A DNA stretch of 46,010 nucleotides from Verrucomicrobia subdivision 3 bacterium UBA693. GTDB lineage: Bacteria > Verrucomicrobiota > Verrucomicrobiia > Limisphaerales > UBA8199. This document shows positions 14,968-23,975 of this stretch, piece by piece. Below the pieces are notes generated by a model. It did not search any database, was not told the DNA's origin, and worked only from the letters and a program-made list of their open reading frames with translations. The stretch spans positions 1 to 46,010 of the forward strand of contig DBMR01000108.1 in NCBI GenBank assembly GCA_002298785.1, in the 5' to 3' direction. The number at the start of each line of letters is the position of its first letter. Position 1 is the stretch's first letter. Both the position numbers and the translations under genes were made by a program.

Positions 14968-17439
14968 TTAGGTGCTGGCAGTGAGCGCTTGAGCCCCTTT
15001 CAGATGAGGCTCCAGAAATACTTTGATCTTGGCGAACTCGTGCTCGGCCTGGGAGAGCAACTGCGGCGCGGTGGAGACGTCGGCATTGATGGCGGCGTTT
15101 TCCATCTCGCGCAGGAGCGGGGCTAGGGTGCGCATGCCGCAGGTCGCGCTGGCGCCCGCGCAGCTATGGGAAATTCTGCGGATTTCCGCGGCTTCGCTCG
15201 CTTTCACCGCCGCGGTCAATTGCCCCAGTTGCGTTGTAGTCTGGGAGAAAAAGAGATTCATTAACTCCTGCAAACCTTCCCGGGTCCCGTCGGTGAGGTC
15301 CAGGAGCCGCGTCATATCCACCGGGGAATCCTCGGTATTGGAGACTTCAACATTGGCTTCTGCGGATGCAGACTCCGGGTTGGCGGCAGGGGGTTGCGCT
15401 TTCATTTGCTGCAGAGTTTCTCCCCAGCGTTGGACAATTTCGCGGAGCTCTTTTGGCCGCACCGGCTTCGGGATATAATCATCCATACCCGCGTTGAGGC
15501 ATTTATCGCGGTCACCGGCCATGGCGCTGGCGGTCATGGCGATGATGATGATGGGAGCGGCATAGGTGGCGTGGCGATCCGTCTGCTTCTGGCGTTCGCG
15601 AATGATTTGAGTGGCCTCGAGGCCGCCCATCTCCGGCATCATGACATCCATGAAGACGAGGTCGTAATGCTCGCGGTCGATGGCGGAGAGCGCTTCGTAG
15701 CCGTTGCCGGCGACGTCAGCCCGATAGCCCATTTGCTGGAGGAGTCGGAGCGCCACTTTTTGGTTCAAGACATTATCGTCGCAAAGGAGCATGCGCAGCG
15801 GCAGGCGTTCGGCCAGGGCGGGAGCGGCGGGGGCAACCGCCGTCACCCGCGCCGGTGTGGCCTTGCGGCCTGATAGGACACGAGCGAAAAGTTCGGCCAT
15901 CACCGCCGGTTTGAGGGGTTTGGTAAGGCAATCGGCGAACAACTCCGCGGCATACTCACGTTCTTCCTTTTGCCGCCCCAGTGGGGTGAGGAGCACCAGC
16001 GGGAGTTGGGAGGCGGAGGGCAGCGATTTGAGTTGTATGGCCAGCGCTCGGGCCTCGGTATCCGCGAGGGAGAAATCCAGGAGGCCCAGGTCGAAAACTT
16101 TTCCGGAGCGCAGCATTTCGAGCGCCTCGGCTCCCGTATCCACGGCGGTGGGGAGCATGCCCCACTTTTGCACCTGGCGCAGGAGGAGGTCCCGCACGCT
16201 TTGTGGACCCGCCACCACCAGCACCCGTGCGCCGGGGAATGGCGGCGGAGTGGGAACGGGCGCGGCCTTGGCTTTCTCCGAGGCGCGCAAGGGAACGGTA
16301 AAATGAAAAGTCGAACCGCGTTGCGGGATGCTTTCCACCCACATCTTTCCGCCCATTTTTTCCACGAGACTCTTGCTGATGGCGAGGCCGAGACCGGTGC
16401 CGCCATATTTGCGAGTGGTGGAGGCGTCGGCCTGGCTGAAAGACTTGAACAGCCGTGCCAACCGATCGACTGGTATCCCGATTCCGGTGTCGCGGACGGA
16501 GAAGTGCAGGTGCCACGGTTCGGTCGGACCGGCATGCTGACCGGGAGCCGCCAGAACCTTCACGACAATGATCACTTCGCCTTGCGCGGTGAACTTCACG
16601 CCATTGCTAAGCAGGTTTACCAGGACTTGCTTGAGCCGGGTGATGTCACCCAGGAATTCAGCGGGGAGTTCATCCTCGATGTCGCTGGCGATTTCGATCC
16701 CTTTCTCGGCCGCTTTAGGCGCAAGCAAATCCAGGGTTTCCTCGAGGCAAGTGCGGAGATGGAACGGAGCGGCTTCCAGCTCGAGCTTGCCGGATTCGAT
16801 TTTGGAGAAGTCCAGGATGTCGTTGATGATGGTGAGCAGGGATTCGCTGCTGGTATAAATCGTTTCCACGTAGCCGCGTTGCTCGTTGTTCAACGTGGTT
16901 TCGAGCACCAGGCTGGCCATCGAAATAATGCCGTTCATCGGCGTACGGATTTCGTGGCTCATGTGAGCGAGAAAATCGGCTTTGGCTCGGGCTGCGGCCT
17001 CGGCGGCTAACCGGGCCGAGAGTAGTTCTCGGTTGGCCCGAGTCAGCTCGTCCTGCAGGTGTTTGGCGCGCAGCGCGGCGCACACGCGGGCCCGCAGTTC
17101 CGCGGCTTCAAAGGGCTTGGTGAGGTAATCCGAAGCACCCAATTCAAACCCGCGCAATTTGTCGCCGGTGCTGTTCCAGGCGGTCAAAACGATCACCGGG
17201 ATCATTGAAGTTTCCGGTTGGTTCTTGAGCTGCTTGAGCAGTTCAAAACCGTTCATGCCGGGCAGACCGAGGTCGAGCAGGATCAGGTCGATGTGCTTAC
17301 TACCGACGCACGCGAGCGCTTCCGCGGCGGAACGCGCGCTGGAAAGCAGGGTTTGCTCGTCCGCCAACAGCACAGCGAGCACTTCCCTCATGTGCGGGTC
17401 GTCTTCCACCACAAGTACATTGGCTACGGGCACTTTCAT
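14968..17439 (-). CDS. hybrid sensor histidine kinase, REC-HisKA-HATPase-REC-REC-HPt
   Basis: The 823-residue cytoplasmic kinase has no membrane span. Its sensory input is therefore an N-terminal receiver (6-122, Asp56 in LLDLGLPG). HisKA follows at about 155-220, with phospho-accepting His162 in HMSHEIRTPMNG. The HATPase domain (263-385) has N-box NLLSNGVKF, G1 DTGIGIP and G2 GGTGLGL. A degenerate receiver (403-525) lacks the acidic pair (VVAGPQS) but retains Asp455 and a KP. A complete receiver (548-672) has CDDN, Asp598 and KP. A C-terminal HPt (about 704-815) has His758 in ISHSCAGAS. This is a BarA-like relay without the periplasmic sensor. It is followed by the REC-HPt-REC gene one base away. 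Confidence 0.95.
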   Translation of the reverse strand: MKVPVANVLVVEDDPHMREVLAVLLADEQTLLSSARSAAEALACVGSKHIDLILLDLGLPGMNGFELLKQLKNQPETSMIPVIVLTAWNSTGDKLRGFELGASDYLTKPFEAAELRARVCAALRAKHLQDELTRANRELLSARLAAEAAARAKADFLAHMSHEIRTPMNGIISMASLVLETTLNNEQRGYVETIYTSSESLLTIINDILDFSKIESGKLELEAAPFHLRTCLEETLDLLAPKAAEKGIEIASDIEDELPAEFLGDITRLKQVLVNLLSNGVKFTAQGEVIIVVKVLAAPGQHAGPTEPWHLHFSVRDTGIGIPVDRLARLFKSFSQADASTTRKYGGTGLGLAISKSLVEKMGGKMWVESIPQRGSTFHFTVPLRASEKAKAAPVPTPPPFPGARVLVVAGPQSVRDLLLRQVQKWGMLPTAVDTGAEALEMLRSGKVFDLGLLDFSLADTEARALAIQLKSLPSASQLPLVLLTPLGRQKEEREYAAELFADCLTKPLKPAVMAELFARVLSGRKATPARVTAVAPAAPALAERLPLRMLLCDDNVLNQKVALRLLQQMGYRADVAGNGYEALSAIDREHYDLVFMDVMMPEMGGLEATQIIRERQKQTDRHATYAAPIIIIAMTASAMAGDRDKCLNAGMDDYIPKPVRPKELREIVQRWGETLQQMKAQPPAANPESASAEANVEVSNTEDSPVDMTRLLDLTDGTREGLQELMNLFFSQTTTQLGQLTAAVKASEAAEIRRISHSCAGASATCGMRTLAPLLREMENAAINADVSTAPQLLSQAEHEFAKIKVFLEPHLKGAQALTAST

Positions 17440-17736
17440 TTTACGTCAGACACATTGGCGGGCGACCCGGAAACGGGCACGCCCAGCACTCTGCTAGCAG
17501 GTTCAGCACCAACTCAGCCGAAAACGCCCGTGAAACGAACCCAAGGCTAAGATAATTAAGTTTTTGGCCATTCTGCTCCCGTGTCAAGGGCTCGTCACCC
17601 AGCGACCTGGCACCAAACCCGCGACTCGCTGCCCCTTCTGTCTTAAAAGCAGACAAAATCGACCCTCACGACTCCCAATTCTGAGAGAGGTTGATTTCGG
17701 GAGTCTTGTGTTCGCGGCACAATTTGCCCCACCGCG
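17440..17736. other. gap upstream of the hybrid kinase, with a weak inverted repeat
   Basis: This 297-bp gap should hold the kinase promoter, but I see no convincing -35/-10 pair. The only structure noted is GACTCCC (17670-17676) with GGGAGTC (17699-17705), a 7-bp stem around a 22-nt loop. On the minus strand it is followed after a short gap by T-rich sequence, so it may end transcription of the gene at 17737-18282. Short open frames here look like chance frames. Confidence 0.35.
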
Positions 17737-18282
17737 TTACTCGCCTTTGGAGGAGAATTGGTCCTCTTTGTTTTTAAAGAGCACGTTGAACGTGGTGAGC
17801 GAGCCATAACACCGGGAGATATATTGCTGCATCTCCACTTTGTCGCCATCGGACAGGGCGGTGTGGCTGTTAATTTTCTGTTCCAGCACGCGCAACTGAT
17901 TTCGCAGCCCGACAATCTTGTGGAAGAACATTTCGAGGGGCACTTCCTTGGTCTGGATGGTGGGATCGGCGGGATGCAAGACCAGGCGGCCTCGGTGCCA
18001 ACGGGGGCCAAGCTCGTTCACCACCGCGTCCGGCTTTTCGTAGCCGAGGTTCGCCAGGACAGATTCCACAGTGGCGGCCACGAACTGTTTCAGAGGGAGT
18101 TGCAGCCCGGAGATCGCCGCCGCCGGTTCGGCCGGCTCCAATTGGCTCAGTTCCGGGTCCAGCGTGCGGAGGGCGTCGTCGAAACGGACTTCGGCGGTCT
18201 TTTCGGAGATGCTTTTGACCACCCCCACGCCATACTGTGCATGCTTCACCCGTAAGCCGATCGAGAGCGATTGAATCTTCAT
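17737..18282 (-). CDS. hypothetical protein with SH3/tudor-like N-terminus
   Basis: The 181-residue protein begins MKIQSLSIGLRVKHAQYGVG and continues VVKSISEKTAEVRFDD. This GxxVxHxxYGxGxV pattern is that of the small beta-barrel found at the C-terminus of UvrD/PcrA helicases and in CarD-like proteins, which bind nucleic acid or RNA polymerase. The rest (about 60-181) is mainly helical, with LVLHPADPTIQTKEVPLEMF and a C-terminal helical segment (LRNQLRVLEQKINSH), and I do not recognise it. It is divergent from ligA with 112 bp between starts. A DNA- or RNA polymerase-associated role is only an inference from the N-terminal pattern. Confidence 0.7.
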   Translation of the reverse strand: MKIQSLSIGLRVKHAQYGVGVVKSISEKTAEVRFDDALRTLDPELSQLEPAEPAAAISGLQLPLKQFVAATVESVLANLGYEKPDAVVNELGPRWHRGRLVLHPADPTIQTKEVPLEMFFHKIVGLRNQLRVLEQKINSHTALSDGDKVEMQQYISRCYGSLTTFNVLFKNKEDQFSSKGE

Positions 18283-18394
18283 ACGGAGGCAAGGTAGCGC
18301 ATCCGGCTAAAATTCCAGCGAAAAATCCCGTACGAATCCCCCGGGGCGGGAATTTCCACGTGCATTTTTCAGGCGGACGACTACAACTTCCCTG

Positions 18395-20440
18395 ATGAAA
18401 CTGAGTGAAGCCCAGAGTCGGCACGCGGAATTGGCCGAGGAAATTCGTAGGCACGATCATGCCTATTACGTGCGCGCGCAACCGACCGTGAGCGATCAGG
18501 CGTATGACCGGCTGTATCGGCAATTGGTCGACCTGGAACAGCAATTTCCTGAACTCATCACCCCCGATTCACCGACGCAACGGGTGGGCGGGCAGCCGCT
18601 CGAGGAATTCAAACCGTCGCTGCACCTGGTGCCGATGCTGAGCCTGGACAACACCTATTCCCGGGAGGAACTGCGGGCGTTTGTGAACCGGGTGGCGCGG
18701 CTCTTGCCGGACGAACCGTTGGTCTGGATTGTCGAGCCCAAGATCGACGGTCTGGCGGTTAATCTAAGATATGAACAAGGGCGTTTGGTGTGCGGCGCCA
18801 CGCGGGGCGACGGGACAACCGGGGATGACATCACCGCGAATCTGCGCACGATCCGGAGCATTCCCTCCCGGCTGCATATCGCAGCAGGGACGGCGGCGCC
18901 GGCACTGCTTGAAGTACGGGGTGAAGTGTTTCTCACCAAAGCCGGATTCGACAAAATTAACGCGGAGCGGCGGGCCGCGGGGGAGGAGATTTTTGCCAAC
19001 CCGCGGAATGCGGCGGCGGGATCGCTCAAGCAACTTGATCCGCGGATTGTGGCGCGGCGACCGCTGGACATCCTGTTGTATGGGCTGGGACGGGTTGAGG
19101 CGGGGCCGGGTGTCCCGACCAGCCAGTCGGAGATGCTGGCCTGGTTGGGGCAACTGGGTTTTCGGACACCGGAACGCACCTGGCGTTGCACTTCGGCGGA
19201 GGAACTCATGCAGGCGATAGCGGAGCTGGATACCCTGCGCCGGGGATTTGGTTACGAAACCGATGGCGCCGTCATCAAGCTGGATTCCTTCGCCCAGCGG
19301 GAACGGGCGGGGTTCACTTCGAAAGCGCCCCGGTGGGCGATCGCCTACAAATACGCCGCAGAACAGGCGCAGACCAAGCTCAAAGCCATCACGGTGCAGG
19401 TGGGACGGACCGGGGCGCTGACGCCGGTGGCGGAATTGGAGCCCGTGTTTCTCTCCGGGAGCACCATCAGCCGCGCCACGCTGCACAACGACGATTACAT
19501 TCGCACTAAAGACATTCGTATCGGGGACACGGTGACGATCGAGAAGGCCGGGGAAGTAATTCCCGCCGTCGTGGAAGTTGTTGCCGCCTTGCGTACCGGG
19601 CGGGAGCAGGCATTTGACTTTCCCAAGACCTGTCCCGAATGCGGCTCGCGGGTTTCGCGAACCGGACCTCAGGATGAGGCGGAAGAGGAAGGTTCGGTCT
19701 GGCGCTGTCTGAATCCGGATTGCCCGGCGCAGGTTCGGGGGCGGATTGAGCACTGGTGCTCCCGCGGTGCGATGGATATCGAAGGCGGCGGAGAAGTGCT
19801 CGCCCGGCAATTGGTGGCGAGCGGATTGGTGCGGGATGTGGCGGATCTATATTACTTGAAGCTCTCGGCACTCCTCACGCTGGAACGGGTGGGAGAGAAA
19901 TCGGCTCAGAATTTCCTCGACGCGGTCGAATCCAGCAAGGCCCGGGATCTGTGGCGGGTCCTTTTTGGACTCGGTATATTGCATGTGGGCGCCGGAGTAG
20001 CCAAAGCCCTGTGCCGATGCTACGCCTCGGTCGATGATATTTTTGCCGCGAGTTTTGATCAACTGACCGCGTGTGAAGACGTGGGGGAAGTGATCGCGGG
20101 CAGCCTGCTGCAATGGCATGGTGACGGGCGCAACCGCGAGATCCTGAAACGATTGCGCGCCGCCGGGGTGAATCTCACTTCGTCGCTTTTCCAACCGCAG
20201 GCCGCCGTGGGACCGTTCGCCGGGCAGACATTTGTGCTTACGGGCACTTTGCCGTCGCTAAAGCGCGAGGAGGCGGCGGCCAAAATCGAGGCGCGCGGAG
20301 GGAAAGTGGCAGGCAGCGTTAGCAAGAAAACCTCCTGGGTGGTGGCCGGCTCTGACGCAGGGTCCAAACTGGAAAAGGCGCGGCAATTAGGTGTGCCGGT
20401 GATCGATGAGGCGGAGCTGTTGAGGCGTTGCGGTGAGTAG
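18395..20440 (+). CDS. ligA: NAD-dependent DNA ligase
   Basis: LigA seals nicks during replication and repair, using NAD+ to adenylate its active-site lysine. The 681-residue protein has the Ia domain (YYVRAQPTVSDQAYDRLYR, about 24-42) for NMN binding and the nucleotidyltransferase motif EPKIDGLAVNLRYEQG with Lys116. It also has GATRGDGTTGDD, an OB fold, and a zinc finger with Cys413, Cys416, Cys438 and Cys443. A helix-hairpin-helix region and a C-terminal BRCT domain (from about 605, FAGQTFVLTGTLPSLKREEA) complete it. All domains are intact and the length is typical. It converges on the Ppx/GppA gene with only two bases between the stop codons. Confidence 0.97.
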   Translation: MKLSEAQSRHAELAEEIRRHDHAYYVRAQPTVSDQAYDRLYRQLVDLEQQFPELITPDSPTQRVGGQPLEEFKPSLHLVPMLSLDNTYSREELRAFVNRVARLLPDEPLVWIVEPKIDGLAVNLRYEQGRLVCGATRGDGTTGDDITANLRTIRSIPSRLHIAAGTAAPALLEVRGEVFLTKAGFDKINAERRAAGEEIFANPRNAAAGSLKQLDPRIVARRPLDILLYGLGRVEAGPGVPTSQSEMLAWLGQLGFRTPERTWRCTSAEELMQAIAELDTLRRGFGYETDGAVIKLDSFAQRERAGFTSKAPRWAIAYKYAAEQAQTKLKAITVQVGRTGALTPVAELEPVFLSGSTISRATLHNDDYIRTKDIRIGDTVTIEKAGEVIPAVVEVVAALRTGREQAFDFPKTCPECGSRVSRTGPQDEAEEEGSVWRCLNPDCPAQVRGRIEHWCSRGAMDIEGGGEVLARQLVASGLVRDVADLYYLKLSALLTLERVGEKSAQNFLDAVESSKARDLWRVLFGLGILHVGAGVAKALCRCYASVDDIFAASFDQLTACEDVGEVIAGSLLQWHGDGRNREILKRLRAAGVNLTSSLFQPQAAVGPFAGQTFVLTGTLPSLKREEAAAKIEARGGKVAGSVSKKTSWVVAGSDAGSKLEKARQLGVPVIDEAELLRRCGE

Positions 20441-20442
20441 CG

Positions 20443-21387
20443 TTACCGATCCGCCAGGAGCGCCGCCCAGCGTAGGCCCCGCGTGCTAATGCGCAAACGG
20501 TCAAGGCTCAACTCCTCCATTACCGCTTCGTAGATCACGACCCCGGCGAGGATGACATCCGCGCGGTTGGGTGGCAGACCCGGAACCGTCTGCCGCTCGG
20601 CGAGCGTTTGCCGCCACAGGTGTTCGGTGTGCCAGCGTACCCGCGCCAGGGAAAGCACCTGCGCCTCAATCTGTTCCCGGTCAAAATCCTCCAGTCGGGC
20701 TTCCATTCGGCCCAAAATGGCCGCTGTCCCGCCAGTGCCGACCAGCAGATGTGGGGCGGTGGAGGACGGAACAGTGGCGCCGGGCAGGAAAATCGGGCGC
20801 ACCTCACGTCGAAGGAAATCGCGCGCGAATTCGCGGCAATGGGCGAGTTCCGCGGGTTGTGGGGGGTCTGCATGGGGGAAACGTTCGAGCAATCGAACGG
20901 TTCCCAGGCGAAAGCTGTGGCTGATTCGCGCCTGCTGGGATTCTGCCAGAATAAATTCGGTGCTGCCGCCGCCCAGGTCCATGATGAGCAGACTTTCTCC
21001 GCGTAAACGCTCATCGGTGAGTACGCCACGGCAAGCCCAGTCAGCCTCGCGCTCACCGCTGATGACCTCGACGGCGCAGCCGGCCGCCTGTTCCAGCGCT
21101 TGCACTAATTCGCCGGCGTTGACGGCGTCGCGGGCGGCGCTGGTGGCAATCACACGTGGCGTCGCAGCACCATGATTCCGCGCGATGGTTGCGAAGGTGG
21201 ACACTGCCTCAGCCGTCCGCTTAATCGCCTCCGGGCGCAGGCGGTGGTCCCCGAAAAATCCCTGCCCGAGCCGCGTTTGCAGACTTTGCTCCTCGAGAGG
21301 ATGGATCTGTCCGTGCCGCACCTCGGCCACCAGGACCTTGACGGAATTGGTGCCGACGTCAATAACGGCACGGCGGTCGGGTGGCAT
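20443..21387 (-). CDS. Ppx/GppA-family exopolyphosphatase / pppGpp phosphatase
   Basis: Members split terminal phosphate from polyphosphate or from pppGpp. The 314-residue protein is the short form: two ASKHA-type domains without the C-terminal HD domain. Visible motifs are AVIDVGTNSVKVLVAEV at 7-23 (phosphate loop 1), VIATSAARDAVN, ISGEREADWACRG, and the second phosphate loop MDLGGGSTEFILAE. The catalytic Glu is expected within GEREA. Whether it prefers polyphosphate or guanosine pentaphosphate cannot be told from sequence. It lies six bases downstream of the HAD phosphatase gene on the same strand, so the two are probably co-transcribed. Confidence 0.92.
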   Translation of the reverse strand: MPPDRRAVIDVGTNSVKVLVAEVRHGQIHPLEEQSLQTRLGQGFFGDHRLRPEAIKRTAEAVSTFATIARNHGAATPRVIATSAARDAVNAGELVQALEQAAGCAVEVISGEREADWACRGVLTDERLRGESLLIMDLGGGSTEFILAESQQARISHSFRLGTVRLLERFPHADPPQPAELAHCREFARDFLRREVRPIFLPGATVPSSTAPHLLVGTGGTAAILGRMEARLEDFDREQIEAQVLSLARVRWHTEHLWRQTLAERQTVPGLPPNRADVILAGVVIYEAVMEELSLDRLRISTRGLRWAALLADR

Positions 21388-21393
21388 AGAGCG

Positions 21394-22179
21394 TCAGGCT
21401 GGTCGGGGACGTGAACCGTTGAGGTAATATTCGAGAGCCTGGGCAATACCCCAACCGGCATGCAGGTCACTCACGAACCCTTTCTCGGCGCGCACCTGGG
21501 CTTTTACCTGCGGCACCGCATTGGCGGGCGTAGCCAGCAGATGAGCAAATTGGCGCTGCAACATGGGCAGATCATTAAGATGATCCCCGGCGGCGAAGGT
21601 TTGCGCCGGGGCCACACCCAGGCGCTGAGCCAGTTCCCGCAGGGCGGTGCCTTTATTGTAGTTCGTGTGGCTGAATCGGGCGTAGACATCGTTGCGCACC
21701 ACCGCCAGGTGAGGCACCGTGGCGCAATAATCCTCGAGATAGGCATGGATCTGGTCCATGTCGTCGTTGGAGTTGGCGATAATGCAGAATGGCGAGAACG
21801 GGTCTTCATAGATCCGCGCATGAAAACGGTCCTGGACCCACTGCACGATCTCGGGCAGGTCGGGTTCGATCCGTGCAAACAGGCCGGCGTGCTCATGTTC
21901 GCAATCCCGGTTCCAGGGTTCCAGCCCCACGTAACTGGATTCGTGGTGGAGAAAAATCTCGCGCTCGACGAGTACCAGGTAGTCCGGTTCGACGCCGATA
22001 CGGGCTCGGGCCAGGGCTTCCATGAGGCTGGACATGTCGCGTCCCGTGTTGATCACCCATTTGGCGCCGCGTTGCTGCAATGAAGCGATGAGTTCCTGCA
22101 GCCGCTCCGGGATCGGCGGGTTTTCGAACTCGGCGAACAGCGTGCCGTCAAAATCCGTAGAAATCAGTTTGATTGGCAT
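21394..22179 (-). CDS. HAD-IIB family phosphatase (Cof / sucrose-phosphatase-like)
   Basis: This 261-residue hydrolase has HAD motif I STDFDGTLF at about 7-15 (nucleophile Asp in DFDG), motif II INTGRD, and motif III/IV NKGTALRELAQRLG with GDHLNDLPML. The large C2 cap lies between, which is the type IIB pattern of Cof-like and sucrose-phosphate phosphatases. The substrate is probably a phosphorylated sugar, but not determined. The frame extends 21 codons upstream, but the ATG at 22179 has a strong GGAGG site ten bases ahead and starts where homology begins. It is upstream of the Ppx/GppA gene with six bases between, and divergent from the TPR gene. Confidence 0.9.
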   Translation of the reverse strand: MPIKLISTDFDGTLFAEFENPPIPERLQELIASLQQRGAKWVINTGRDMSSLMEALARARIGVEPDYLVLVEREIFLHHESSYVGLEPWNRDCEHEHAGLFARIEPDLPEIVQWVQDRFHARIYEDPFSPFCIIANSNDDMDQIHAYLEDYCATVPHLAVVRNDVYARFSHTNYNKGTALRELAQRLGVAPAQTFAAGDHLNDLPMLQRQFAHLLATPANAVPQVKAQVRAEKGFVSDLHAGWGIAQALEYYLNGSRPRPA

Positions 22180-22189
22180 GGTCAATAAA

Positions 22190-22194
22190 CCTCC
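22190..22194 (-). promoter_or_regulatory. Shine-Dalgarno site that sets the HAD phosphatase start
   Basis: GGAGG on the minus strand lies ten bases upstream of the ATG at 22179. This decides that start over the longer frame beginning at 22242. Many other genes in the window have no recognisable site. Confidence 0.7.
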
Positions 22195-22256
22195 AAACCA
22201 GGAGGGACAACTTGCGTGATTATGATCCCGCGTTAGGTTCAAAAGTCAAAAACGAT

Positions 22257-22727
22257 ATGTCATCATCCGCACAGGAGCAGTTCGACGAGGCGATGCACGC
22301 CTTCAGCCAGGGCGATTTTGACCGCGCTATCGCCGGGTTGGAGGCGGTGCCGCGGGATGATCCGGCCCATTTTGATGCGCTACTGGGCCTGGGAATGGCT
22401 TGGTATCGCAAGGGTGACTTCGCCCAGGCCATTTCCGTGGGGCATAAAGCCGAGCAGTTGCGACCCCAGGAGCAGCTCGTTCATACCAATCTATCGCTGT
22501 TTTACATGAAGGCTGGGAACAAAGTCGCCGCCGAGCACCATGGTTTGCAGGCACGAATTGCCGGCTGGCGCGAGGCACCCGCCGCAGCTTCCACCTCCGA
22601 TACGGAGCTTGATTTGGCCGGGCCCAAGCCCAAGAGCCAGGTTTTTCGCAGCCCTCCCAAATTCCCGGAGCGGCCTTGGAAGAAAAAGCCCGCCTCCGAC
22701 GGATCCCCGACGTCTCCTGGGGTTTGA
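22257..22727 (+). CDS. tetratricopeptide-repeat protein
   Basis: The 156-residue protein has about three TPR units at 5-105: FDEAMHAFSQGDFDRAIAGL, ALLGLGMAWYRKGDFAQAIS, and NLSLFYMKAGNKVAAEHHGL, each with the alternating small/aromatic pattern of the repeat. The C-terminal 45 residues are Pro/Lys-rich and probably disordered. There is no signal peptide, so it should be a cytoplasmic scaffold. I chose the ATG at 22257 because the 28 codons upstream in the frame overlap the divergent gene's control region and show no pattern. It is followed after 46 bp by the small coiled-coil gene. Function unknown. Confidence 0.8.
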   Translation: MSSSAQEQFDEAMHAFSQGDFDRAIAGLEAVPRDDPAHFDALLGLGMAWYRKGDFAQAISVGHKAEQLRPQEQLVHTNLSLFYMKAGNKVAAEHHGLQARIAGWREAPAAASTSDTELDLAGPKPKSQVFRSPPKFPERPWKKKPASDGSPTSPGV

Positions 22728-22773
22728 CTGGACCGAGGCGGCGACCTGTCGCATGCTGAACCTGTAACAAAGA

Positions 22774-23055
22774 ATGAAGACCGCTTTTGAATTAGCCATG
22801 GAGCGCCTGAGCAAGAACGCGCCCACGGTCAAACTCACGGACGACCAGAAACGCCAGATCGCTGATTTGGAGTCGCAATGCGCCGCAAAACTGGCCGAGC
22901 GCGAGCTTTTGCTCCAAGGCGAAATCGCCGGGGCAGTGGAACGTGGAGACGAGGAGGCGGTGGCGCAATTGGAAAAGCAGTTGGTAGGTGATCGCAAGAC
23001 GATTCGCGCCGGCTTCGAGGAAAAGAAGGATAAAATCCGCGAACCCAAGGGTTGA
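22774..23055 (+). CDS. small charged helical hypothetical protein
   Basis: This 93-residue protein is almost entirely charged and helical: MKTAFELAMERLSKNAPTVK, then KRQIADLESQCAAKLAEREL, and a Lys/Glu-rich end. The heptad-like spacing in the middle suggests a short coiled coil. I do not recognise a named family, though similar small proteins occur next to TPR genes in related bacteria as far as I recall. The 46-bp gap after the TPR gene makes a shared transcript likely. Confidence 0.65.
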   Translation: MKTAFELAMERLSKNAPTVKLTDDQKRQIADLESQCAAKLAERELLLQGEIAGAVERGDEEAVAQLEKQLVGDRKTIRAGFEEKKDKIREPKG

Positions 23056-23207
23056 CGGAATCCAGCGGTCTGCGAGGGCTCGCGGAGCGAACTCCTCGCT
23101 ACCTGGCCGCTATACTCAACTCCATACCGCACAGCGCTTTCGACGCCTAAACTGCGGCGAAAGCTGAGCTTCGCAGGGTCGAGACAAACCCGACATTCGG
23201 TTCCGGT
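23056..23207. repeat. imperfect palindromes in the gap between convergent genes
   Basis: The gap between this convergent pair holds AGCGA/TCGCT (23086-23100) inside a larger AGCGG...CCGCT arm pair, and a GCGAAAGCT-GAGCTTCGC imperfect palindrome (about 23157-23174). A related palindrome with the same GCTGAGC core lies at 24107-24127. No T-run follows either. They may act as bidirectional transcript ends or be copies of a dispersed repeat. Confidence 0.35.
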
Positions 23208-23975
23208 CTACTTCTTAAAGATGTTGCCAATCCCTTTGGTGGCTTTGTTGAGCGAATCCGTAGTCGTCTTCTCGGCATCTTTGCCCAGGCCAAGCGCTTG
23301 TTTGCTCAGATCCGAGACCGCACCCGCCGCGGCTTGTGCGGCGCTCTTCTCAATTTGAACGAGGAGCAGCTTGGCTAGCTCGGCGCCGGTAATGCCTTCC
23401 GGCCCCTGGCCGAGCCCGGAAAGATGGATAGTGGGCAGGGGAACCGTCACGGTCTTGCCCGCCAGCCCGGTGACGCTCACGTTGATCTTGCCCCCGCTAA
23501 CGCTCACGTCGTCAACCTGGAGCTTCTTGGAAGCGCCAGCGGACTTGTCCGGTTCCTGGGTTTTGGAGCCGCCACCTGTGACGCTTTCCACATTCGCCAG
23601 GATTTTGCCGATGTTGCTCTGCTTGAGGTTCGTCTCGAAGGTGATTTCAGGAGCTTCAATATTGATGGACTTGATGACCACCTTGTCGGCAAAAAGCGAG
23701 CCGGGGCTCAGACTCAAGCTTGCCAGCCCGAGGCTGATTGCCGAAGGGGTCTTGTACCCTTCAGGATTTCCAACCACAAGCCCTTTGATCTTCCCTGAGC
23801 CGGAAAGCAGGGAAAGGCTTACAGAATCCAGCTTCACATCGACTTGGGTCAATTTGGGCCCGGCATATTCCACCGCCTTCTTGACGCCGCTATCCAACGT
23901 CAGGCCGATAACCACCACGACAATTACCACCAGCACCACGAAGGCGATCGCACCGCGAATGATCCACTTTTTCAT
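23208..23975 (-). CDS. AsmA-like inner-membrane-anchored protein
   Basis: The 255-residue protein has one N-terminal membrane span (GAIAFVVLVVIVVVVIGLTL at about 8-27), after which the chain should face the periplasm. The soluble part, with SVSLSLLSGSGKIKGLVVGN and ADKVVIKSINIEAPEITFE, has the repeating beta pattern of the AsmA / DUF748 superfamily. Larger relatives bridge the two membranes and move lipid. This short version carries just one such unit plus an amphipathic C-terminal region rich in Ala, Lys and Gly. No partner gene is adjacent. A role in envelope maintenance is inference. Confidence 0.75.
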   Translation of the reverse strand: MKKWIIRGAIAFVVLVVIVVVVIGLTLDSGVKKAVEYAGPKLTQVDVKLDSVSLSLLSGSGKIKGLVVGNPEGYKTPSAISLGLASLSLSPGSLFADKVVIKSINIEAPEITFETNLKQSNIGKILANVESVTGGGSKTQEPDKSAGASKKLQVDDVSVSGGKINVSVTGLAGKTVTVPLPTIHLSGLGQGPEGITGAELAKLLLVQIEKSAAQAAAGAVSDLSKQALGLGKDAEKTTTDSLNKATKGIGNIFKK

